Origin: Lineolata rhizophorae
Lineage: Eukaryota > Ascomycota > Dothideomycetes > Lineolatales > Lineolataceae
NCBI GenBank assembly: GCA_010093515.1
Contig: MU001674.1
Coordinates: 482,246-546,245, forward strand
Direction: 5' to 3'
Length of the DNA stretch: 64,000 nt
The notes beneath the pieces are model-generated. The model had not been told where the DNA came from. It did no database searches and saw only the letters and a program-made list of their open reading frames with translations. Made by a program: the position numbers and the translations under genes. This document shows, in pieces, positions 55,108 through 64,000 of this stretch (position 1 is the first letter of the stretch; every line of letters begins with the position of its first letter).

Positions 55108-56764
55108 TGAACAGTCACCAAATCGGACGCCATGCCCCGGCGCAGCATCCAACAGCCATGTCCTGTTTTGGTTTCCCTCTTTCGCTCTGCACCGGCGCCC
55201 GTTCCGAGTCTAGCTTCGCCCGCGCCAGCCCCGATGGAGAGAGAGAAAAGCAAGAAGAGAAAAAGCCGACGACCAGCGCGGTCTCAGGCTGGGCGTGTTT
55301 TTTTGTCCTTGAGTGTATCTGATTTTGCGGCCACCCGCCATGGCGCTGCCTCTCCGCCAGCGGGACTCGCCCAAACGCCTCCTCTTCTCTACATACACAC
55401 ACACATACACCCCCTCTTCTCTGCCCGTTCGTCCCTCTCCCGCTGCGAGTGCGCGCCTGCAACGCACGCACGCCTTCGCCCGCCCACCATTTTCCCATAC
55501 GCCTTGGGCCCCATCCCCGGGGCGGGCGGGGGGGACAAGTCCCAACCCATTACTCGTGGCGGCAGCACACCGACGCTGCGCTGCTTGCTGCGCTGCGCTG
55601 CGCGGGACAAGCCGCCGCCTCCGCCGCCGCCTCGCGCGCGCAGGACGCCAAAAACCCGCAACGGAACATACCTACCTAAGTACATAATACCTGCCCATCT
55701 AGCCAGGGCACATAAGGAAGGGGGGAAGGGGAGGGGGGTAAAATGTGCGCGTCTTTTTTTCGAAAGCGGCGGACCATTGGGCGGTGCACGCCGGCAGCCG
55801 GGGGGGCCCCCGGCCCAAAGGTCCCTCGACGAGTTCGCGCACTTGCCGCGGGCGCTAGCCCGGGGGGGGGTTCTTCCTCTGGAGAAGATGGGGTTGTTAG
55901 ATGTACCTATGTACTGTAGCTGCTTGTTGCTGCTGGGTCGTCGAGAGGAGGAGGAGGCAAGAGAGCAGAGAGTCTACCTAGTTGTAGTAGTAGAGAGCGG
56001 GAGAGAGAGAATTGGTCTTGCGTGTCCGGCCGCTTCCCTCGTCCAACCAAACGCTCTTTCTCTTTTTCTTTTTTTTTCCCTCACTCAATAACGGTCCGCT
56101 ATTCGGCCTCTCGCCCGGCAGACCGCTTCGACCGCTTCATGCCAACGGGAGCGAACAACTGCAACGACTTTGCGCCGTTTGACAGAATCCCTTGCCCGAA
56201 ACGGCAAGGTCGCGACCTGTTAAGCTGCGACAAGACTCGACCCAAGCAAGCCCACCCCCCCCTCTCCCGCAGAACCTAGCAGGCTAACGCCCGCGCCGGC
56301 GGCGGGCGATCGACCTTGCCTTGGCCTTGCTGCTGCCCTCTCTCTCTGTCTCTCTCCCCCTCTCTCTCGTCCCTATCTGATCGCCCGCTATACGGTCCTA
56401 GCATGTACGTAGCACATACGTCTTTCGCTGTGCGCTACGCGGCGCCACAAAAAAGGCGCCGGGAACCCTTCCTCTCCACCCCCCCCACCCCCCCGGGCTC
56501 ACCCCCGGTATCTCTCTCCCCGTCATTTCGAACCCTTTTACCTAGCTCCCGGGGATTGGGAGGGGAAAAACGGGCACGGGCGCGCCCATACATTCTTTTT
56601 TTTTGTTCTTTTTTGTTTTGATGTTCTGCTCCGGGCGGGTTTGGGCTGCTGCTGCTGCCGCTGCCGTCCGTCGGCGTCTGGCTGGGGCGGGCCGGTCACG
56701 AGCGAAAAGGCGTTGACCCCATGATTTTTCCCCATCTCCTCGATCAGCAACAGCCCCCCGCCTG

Positions 56765-56800
56765 CCCGCCCGCCAGCCCGCCAGCCCGCCAGCCCGCCGG
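56765..56800. repeat. CCCGCCAG tandem repeat
   Basis: About four copies of an 8-bp unit (CCCGCCAG) in tandem, immediately before a GC-only perfect palindrome. Confidence 0.85.
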
Positions 56801-56804
56801 CTGA

Positions 56805-56832
56805 CGGCGCCCGGCGCCGGCGCCGGGCGCCG
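56805..56832. repeat. 28-bp perfect GC palindrome
   Basis: A 28-bp sequence of only G and C reads the same on both strands, with two nested GGCGCC cores on each side of the centre. It could form a stable hairpin or cruciform. Confidence 0.9.
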
Positions 56833-59793
56833 CGCCCCCTTTCTGGCCGAACGAGGGAACGGGCTAAATCTTATCGCGGTTCGTCACCGCGCGCCGCGAA
56901 AGGGTGTTGGGGAGGGGGAGCCCGTGCGAGATGAGAGAGAGCAGGGCACTTCTCAGGTGAAACAATCGACGGAGGCATTCTGGAATGCCTCACTTGGTCC
57001 GAGCCCCTGGTTCCAATGACGCCAGCAGCTCCTTCTTGGGAACAGCGCAAGTGTGCGGTTTGGAATTTTGAAAAGGGGGGGGGGGTGTTTGGGACGAACG
57101 GGGTGCAATGGGGCCAAGGCTGGATGTCGCCCCGGGGAACGAACGGTCTTGCTTTTCCATAGGTTCCCCCAATTTACGATGACGATGACGATGATGGGAT
57201 GGGGACGGAAAGCTACGTCGTCGCCATCCGTCACGGCGAGGCGCCCACAAGGGCCCGCGGACGCGGGTAAAAAACCCTAAGCCCATATGTACTTAACCTG
57301 CGCGTTCCGGCGCGACGCTGAACGGTGAGGAATTCCCCTACCGGTACAGACCCCACACGTCCCGCCGGACGCAGGTAGAAAGTAGGTACATACGCAGCGT
57401 CCATAGTGGCCCGGCCGTTGTCCTTTCGGCACGGCGGGAGCAGCGCTTCATCACCGGCAGCGCGAGAGGGATATGTGTGCGTGTGAGTGTGTGCGTGCGC
57501 GCCCGCGGCCGACGGGCGGCGGGCGGTGAGGGAGGGCCGGCGCGGCGGGCCAATGGCAGGCGGCGGAGCAAGGCCCAGAGGGCCCGTCCCCGGGGTGGAG
57601 GGAAGGGCTCCGCTCGAGAAAGTGGGCCCCGGCGGCGCAGGCCAAGAAGACTGCGGCCTCTCCCACCCCCCGGCCAATGGGACGCCTGGCGCCGCGAGAA
57701 AAAGCCGTTGCCCGCGGCCCCTGCAACCGCTTTCCCGCTCCAGGGCTTTTTTGTGGCAATTGAGACGTGGGCGGCCCTTGTGTTATGCTTACTCCCCTAG
57801 CTTCGATGCCGCCCGCCGAGGCCGGGCCGGGCTGGGGCTTGTTGGGGAGGGGAGGGGAGGGGGGTTGATGGGCGGGCTGCCAGCCGGCGGCAAGCGGGAG
57901 CAAGCCACGATAACTCATCGCCCGCCGGCGCAGGCTGCGGGAATGCAATTCGCAAGAAGCGTCGGGGCCATCTGCCGCGGGCCTGCCAGAGGGCCAGAGT
58001 CGGGTTGTGACGACGAGGGCGAGAAGCGCGGCAGGGCGGGCCCTGTGCCTCTCTGCGCCGATCATCCTGACGCCCGCCAAGGGAAAAGTGGGCACCGGCG
58101 CGCGGCTCGACGTCATCGCCCGGACGGCCGGCCGGGTCGCGCGTTCCCGCCGGAGGGGTTCGCCCTCGCCGCCGGCTTTCGTCGCCGGCCGTCGTCGCTG
58201 CCACGCCCGGCCCCCGCCCGCGCGACGCATCCCCAAACCCACTCACCGCGCGCACCCACACCGTAGGTACATACACCCCGCCATTTTTCCTCTCGGTCGC
58301 CCAGCCCCCAAGTGCGCGCGTTTTCGGGACGGGGCTCGGCGTGCGACAAGAAAGCCGCTTGGACCCCTCCCTCTCTTTCACCGACACGTCCCGGCCCAGC
58401 TTTCCCGCTCCCCGCCGGCGCCCCCGTCACATTTCGAACTTTGAGAGGGGGGAGGGGGGAGGGGGAGCCCTATTGACCACTGCCTATTCAGGCAATGCAG
58501 AATGGCCGTGCGCTGCCTGGGCACCCTCCCCCCCGGGCGCCCGGAGCAATATCGACGCGTCCCTATAAGCACATATCACTGCCCTGGGGCTGGGGGACGA
58601 TGGCCGGTTGGTTTGACGGATGGATTGGGGCCCGTTCGCGGTTTCGGCCCGTCAGGACGTCCGAGGCGCGAGAGGAGGAGGGACGGAAGTTGCCTCAGGG
58701 CGCCGACGGGCGACGAACAAGACGGCCGAGGGCACGTGCCTCTGCCGCTTTGGGCGCCCCGCGCGCCCCGGCGCGGCCGCGGCGGCAGCGGAGAGTGGAG
58801 CGGCGTGAGGGGAGACTGCCGGTGCCTCACTCTTGCCCTGGGCCCTGAGCAACCTTCAATGGGTTTAGCTCGGGGCCCTGCTGGCCCGTGTCTGCGCTTG
58901 CCGTGGCTTGCATTCCCGGCACGGACTCCCAGGGCCACCCCCGCCCCAAATCTCTTGGGAGGTGCCGTCGAGTTGCTTGAGTCGGTCCCAAAGCGGCAAG
59001 TCAGCGGACGTAGCGGGCCCCGAACCGGAATGGCGCCTGTTCTTGCGCTGGGCCTCCGACGTGCAGCAGAGCCGGATCGCCCAATGATCTCGGCCAGGGT
59101 AATCGCGACGCTTTTCGCTTTTCGAGCATTAAAAAGGCAGCAGAGGAAAAATTCTCGGGGAAAACCCCCCCCAAAAAAAAAGAAAGAAATTTTGCGGATG
59201 GATGCATGTTGGGCTGTTGCTATGTACTGCTGACTGTTGATGTCTCTGCGCGCACGCGCGCGCCGTGCCTGCGTACTACGTACAATCCCGTGCATGTCAC
59301 GGACCAGGATACGAGCTCTGCCAGAGACATCCATCTACATACGGTACATAGGCGCATCCGTGCTGCTACTAGCTAGCTCTCTCCACCGAAAATTGCCAGG
59401 CGGTTTGTATTCGACAGCGGATCGAGCCGTGGAGCCGGAGGATGCGCTCGCGCTCGCGCCTTGCGTTGCTTCTTCCTCGCCGCTTCGTCCTCTCGGCCCT
59501 CGTTCAGGCCCGAGGAAGACGGGCGGGCGATGAGCAAGATGGCGCCCTTTCGCATTCGCCCGGATTTGCAACTTCCCAAAAAGCCCCAAAAAAGCCACCA
59601 CAGATCCGGATTGCGCCTTTCCCGCCCATTGATTTTCCTTCCCGGCATCCGGTCTTGCAGCTTGCTCGACCTTGCCGCGTAGATCATCGGCGAAAACCAA
59701 GCCACAAGCTTTTTCTTTTTCTTCTTTTCACTGCTAGCGCACAGCTATGTAGCTAGCCCAAGACAACCCCCAGCCCCAAAGATTTCGGTGCTA

Positions 59794-59811
59794 GCTACAT
59801 AGGTATGTAGC
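59794..59811. repeat. Inverted repeat GCTACATA / TATGTAGC
   Basis: Two perfect 8-bp arms separated by GG. It is one instance of the wider TAC/GTA word family in this region. Confidence 0.85.
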
Positions 59812-62800
59812 CTTGGGGCCCCGTCCGGCGGGCGGCCCTGAGGCTTGCCCTCCGAGCGGACCGGTGACTCTTGAGCCTAGAGATAAGCTACGGACCGGGT
59901 TCTCCACCGCAACGCCAAAAAGGCAAAAAGGAAACTTTAATTTGACCAAGACGACGCCAGAGGACATCGTGGCGCGCCCGAGCTCTGGGCCCCTCCGGTC
60001 CCTTTTGTGAGCTTGGCCCCCCCTTGCCCCTTTTGGGCTTTCTCCTTGACGACGACGAAGAAAACGAGAAACAACGGACCGGAATGGCCGGCCAATAGCA
60101 TCAGGCGCGCAGGCACGCGTACACGCACATACACACACTCTCTCTCTCTCTCTCTTAGCTACGCACCTAAGTCTCTCGCGCCTCGGCACGGCGGAGAGGC
60201 ACATACTAGGCCAGAGAGGCGCTTGTAGCGGCCGTTCCCCCCGCCGGGAAGCTTAGGCACATATCTACATCGAAGCTAGATCGCACGGGAGCTCGCGCTT
60301 GCCCCGAAGCGGCGCGGCGCGCAGTTTCGCTCCAAGGCTCGCGGCGCGCCCGCCAGCCCCAGCCCAATCTTGATGGGCCTCTCATATGTATGTACGGTAG
60401 GTATGTATGTACAAAGCGGCCGCCTGGTGGTGGTGGTGGTGGTCCGGAGAGCAGATGGATAGCGGCGATCTGCAGACCGCGAAAAACAAGCTTGTTTCGA
60501 GCTCCCCGTTGGTGGCGTCGGCGTCGGTGTCGGCGTCGTCGCCAGGCGTCGTCGGCGGCCATTATCGACGTAGATCCCTTTTGGAGTTTGTTGTTTCGAT
60601 TGATTGATTGATTATTGGGTCGGGAGAGGGCAGGGGGGGGGAAGGATCACGAACGAACTCACGATAATGCTTCGCAGGAAAAAGCGCGATTTTCTGCTTT
60701 CCTTTTTTTCCCTCCCCTTCTCCTTTCTTTCTAGAACCCTGGGCAGGAACAGGCATGGAGAAGGTCGCCGTTCATCTCCTCGCGGGCTGACATGGGGTCG
60801 GAGGAGATCCCAGCACCGCACAGCGCAGCAACTGGAGGGAGAGCGACAATGCGCCCGGGGGCCCCGGCCGCTGGGGGACGCGACGGCCAATCCGCGGCCG
60901 GCTTGGCGGTGCCTGTGCGCCGCGCCCCCAGGCGGGCTGCCGGCCTGTGGCTCGCCCGTTCCCAAAGACCCGGTAAATAAACACGACGATTCTGTGAGGG
61001 CGCTTGTCACCTCTTCGTGGCTTGGATTTCGACAGCGTTGCTACAATATACCCACCACCGCCCGGGCCTCCAAGCTTATCCTTCTGCGTAGGTACATGGC
61101 AGGTCGCGCGCTGCCCGCGCCAGACCGTCGCCCCGGTCCAATGATGCCCTGATCTGCCGCCCCCCCCGATCTAGAAAACGCTCTTCGTTTCCCCACTGTA
61201 CGTGAAACAAATGCGGCGACGGCGCCGCAATAGGCAGCTGCGCCGGGTTGCGCCGCCGCGGAGGCCGTCCGTGCCCACCCTGCCGGGGCCCTCTTTTCGA
61301 CTCGACTCATCGCCTTGCAGCAGTTGCGCCTCCGTCTCTCTCGCCCTCTCTCCAGGGGGACCGCTCCCCGTCACCCATCCGTTTACCAGATCGTCCGCTA
61401 TATCCTCCCGGGAAGAAAGAACGTCGTGGGATACATAATTTCCGCAAAGCCGCACTAGGCGGCTTTTGGGTCTCCTTTCGCGCTCCCGTGGTCTGAGCGC
61501 CGGGCCTGCGCCCAGGTCGCGGCGCGCATTGATGGAAGTCAAGTGAGTGAGCATTGACCAGCTGGCAGGCAGTTCGCAGTGTGCTAGTGTGCTTTGACCA
61601 CCGCGACGGATGGGCAACTGACTGCCTGTCATTCCCAACCCGCCGGGTCGCGCGTCCGTCGAGTCGTTGCAATGGCGGTGGTGATGATGTTGAGGGGAAC
61701 ACCGATCATCCTCTCGACTCAACAAATTTTGTATTCACGCTGCACTCGTCAAATCATTCGTGCCCATTTGCGCCATCTCATCTATCCCAAGAATCACTAA
61801 CCAAACCCCCGTCCCTCTGCAACCCCCCCAAGCTCAGCTCCACCTTCTTCACTAATGGCGCGCATCCCATGATTTCTGTTCCTTCTATGCATGTATCGAT
61901 GCCCACGCCGGCGTCCCTTACCCCGGAGTCCAGAACCCGCCGTTCGCGCTCGGTATGTACCGCGTCCCGCTGGCCGGAAAACCACGCACGGCAGCAGCAG
62001 TACATAGCACCACCTAGCTTAAACCAGATCGAGCGGCCAGGGGGGAGTTGGTGGAGGAAGTGGAATTGGTCTGCGGCACTTGCAGACGGAAACCGCAGAC
62101 AAACAAGACGAACCCAGACCAGAACGACCATTCCCGGATCCGTCGCGCTGCGCTTGGAGGGGGGGGTGGGCGATATGCCCGGAAACGGGTTAACCGCGCC
62201 TCCATCCTCTTCCCTTCCCCTCGCTCTTTCTGCCTTGCCTACGTGCCCTCCTCTCCCTGGCTCGTAGATGCATACTACGCGCATACACACATCCTAGTAC
62301 CTGAACCCAACCCGCTCTCGTCGCGGACAAGCCCGACCGCGCTCTCCGCACGAGCCATCGTCAACGTCCCCCCAGCGGGTCAGGTGCCGCGGGGCCTTTT
62401 TCCCCTTGGCCGCTTCCCCCTTTCTCTACGTATACGTACAGGTACAGGTAGGCAGAGACCACGTACAGCGGCCAGTCCAACCAGTTAGCCCCGTCCCTGC
62501 AGGACATCATCCGATGAACTGGGGACATGAGGGACGAAGGGGGGGAAGGGGCCGCGCCCACGCATCGCACCATCAGGCTGTCCTGCCCCTCTCGTCGACG
62601 CCCGCGCCATCACCACCCGCCCAGTCTTTCCCGGCCGCCAGAGCCCCACTCCGTCCTTGCTGTCCGTCCGTCCTTCCTTCCTCGCTCTCGATCTGAGAAG
62701 TTGCCCGGGAGGGGCACGCCGCCGGTAGTGGCTCTTCGTATGTCTGGACTGCTTGGCTTGGGCGTGCTCGTCCTGTTCGTCACGCGCGCGCCCCCAAAGT

Positions 62801-63727
62801 CCTCGATCTTGCTTGTCGCAGTCTGCTGTCTCTGGGTGGACGGGCTGCGGGGACGAGGAGGTATATGCTCTCTCCCGCGCTAACGCTCTCGTAATTGGCC
62901 AAGGTCGATATCGGGGGACCGGCAGGGGGGATTCGATGACGGGTATCATTTGCACCTTTGCCTGATGCCCCCGATATTCGATGGTGGTTAGTCCTGTTCC
63001 TACGTAGTAGATTGAAAGCCTAAAGGGATTGCTGTTGCCAATGAATCCAAATGCGATATTGGGAGTCTGGGTAGTAGTATGTACAATGAACAATGAAATG
63101 CCAATACTAAAAGATACTTTTCCAATTTCAACTGCTGCATGTGTTCTATGTCTAGTGAAGAAACAAAAAAGCCACTGCCTAGCTTACACCAAAGGGCTGG
63201 CCCACGACCGTGCAGAACCGACGAGTCAGAATGTGAAGATCATCAGGTCATAGTGATCGGACAAAGGCCACACGCCAATCATCATCACACGGCGGCCTTT
63301 AGGATGAAAGCAAGGGTCGAAAGAAAGATCATGAAAGACAACAGATGTGAACGCCCGCAAACCACGCGCCGCTCTAGTGTGAAAAGCGAATCCATTTTCC
63401 TGAGCTCAAACAAGGTATATGGTGGACGCTGAATGTAGAGCAGAAAAACCTTGGAAGGAAACCCAAACCCATCCCCGCTATTACACTCTTTTTTTTTCCC
63501 CTAGCCAACGAGAAGAAAACAAGAAAGCAAAAGGCCATAATCATACACTTCATATACTACGTACGTCACGCGCAATGCGTGTTGTGTGCGTTTTCAGCCC
63601 CAGCCCAGCCAGCCACAACCCGCCCGAACCTACTGTCGTACACACCACCACACGAACAACGCATCCCGGCCGCCAACAACAACACATCTCGCAGGGCGCC
63701 CACCCCCCCTTCCCCAATTCCGCCCCA

Positions 63728-64000
63728 TCAGTCCCTCCCGTCGTCGGACTCCAACGATGCGTTACGCGGTGTAACGGTGACATCGGACTCGAAGTTCCTC
63801 GCGGGCCTCAGCGGCGGCCGCGACGGCGAGGCCCGCGACGAGGACGCGACGTCCAGCGACGAAGGCGGCGCGCCCAGCACGGGCGCCGTGCTGTCGGCGC
63901 TGCTCTGTGCGCGGGTGTCGCGGCTGCCCTGCGCCGCCACCATGGACGAGTCCGACACCACGCCGGTGGTGTCCGCGCCGTCGACGCCTTGGCCGCCGTC
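63728..64000 (-). CDS. C-terminal fragment of an unidentified gene (runs off right edge)
   Basis: A reverse-strand frame is open from the window edge to TGA at 63728-63730, giving 90 residues with no Cys. It is Ser/Ala/Pro-rich and disordered (TAPVLGAPPSSLDVASSSRASPSRPP) with an acidic end (NASLESDDGRD). Codons are C/G-ending like other genes here, and AT-richer sequence follows the stop, as it does after the flbC-like gene. I do not recognise the family. A + strand frame is also open over part of this stretch, so the strand is not fully certain. Confidence 0.55.
   Translation of the reverse strand, partial: DGGQGVDGADTTGVVSDSSMVAAQGSRDTRAQSSADSTAPVLGAPPSSLDVASSSRASPSRPPLRPARNFESDVTVTPRNASLESDDGRD

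Larger units (their letters stand above)
53758..63727. other. 10-kb gene-empty GC-rich region upstream of the flbC-like gene
   Basis: No gene is supported over about 10 kb. To about 62900 it is GC-rich, with homopolymer runs, microsatellites, GC palindromes and dozens of short TACGTA / GTACATAC / TAGGTAC words. The last ~750 bp is AT-richer, like the 3' side of the gene entering from the right edge. Long open frames occur on both strands at the same place, as expected from stop-poor GC-rich DNA, so I do not call them genes. Confidence 0.5.

Noticed and set aside
57451-58387. Overlapping frames of 190-260 residues on both strands
   Set aside because: Stop-poor GC-rich sequence; no domain, no codon-position bias favouring one frame.

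Overview
The window looks like nuclear DNA from a filamentous ascomycete (Pezizomycotina, probably Sordariomycetes; I cannot name the genus). Most genes are interrupted by short introns (about 40-220 bp) with GTRNGT-like donors and pyrimidine-poor YAG acceptors. The gene set is fungal: a siderophore transporter of the ARN type, an AA14-like copper oxygenase, an FlbC-like conidiation factor, an LCL3-type nuclease and an arginine-specific CPS large subunit. Coding regions favour C or G at third codon positions. I rebuilt each spliced gene by hand from donor/acceptor pairs, and every complete model closes in frame.

Layout. 0-5.7 kb: the 5' end of a STAND/NLR-like gene runs off the left edge, divergent from a DUF7025-type AAA+ ATPase. 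An AT-rich gap follows, with an LTR-like fossil and an orphan acidic/basic protein. 8.3-18 kb: three metal-related genes lie side by side, namely a P1B copper ATPase with four HMA domains, a secreted AA14-like copper monooxygenase and a siderophore-iron MFS transporter. The transporter's upstream region carries close matches to the SreA/Sre1 GATA consensus. 20-28.4 kb: actin-binding protein Abp1, divergent from a large F-box protein with prion-like low complexity. 29.9-45.9 kb: a dense housekeeping block holding an FSH1-type serine hydrolase, carbamoyl-phosphate synthase large subunit (arginine pathway), LCL3 nuclease, ARPC2 (Arp2/3), Dip2/Utp12 (SSU processome), TFIIS and Eaf6 (NuA4). 45.9-63.7 kb: two very long gene-empty, GC-rich, low-complexity stretches flank the only gene there, an FlbC-like C2H2 factor. 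The C-terminal end of one more minus-strand gene enters at the right edge.

Functional links. Abp1 and ARPC2 are both parts of the branched-actin/endocytic patch machinery. TFIIS and Eaf6 are divergently transcribed transcription/chromatin factors. ARPC2 and Dip2 share a promoter of about 260 bp. The Cu-ATPase, Cu-oxygenase and siderophore transporter make a plausible metal-homeostasis neighbourhood. I saw no convincing tRNA, rRNA, CRISPR array or intact mobile element. I did not find a clear new system. The best leads are the metal trio with its iron-type GATA sites, the splice-acceptor choice in eaf6, and the roughly 17 kb of structured non-coding DNA around the FlbC-like gene.
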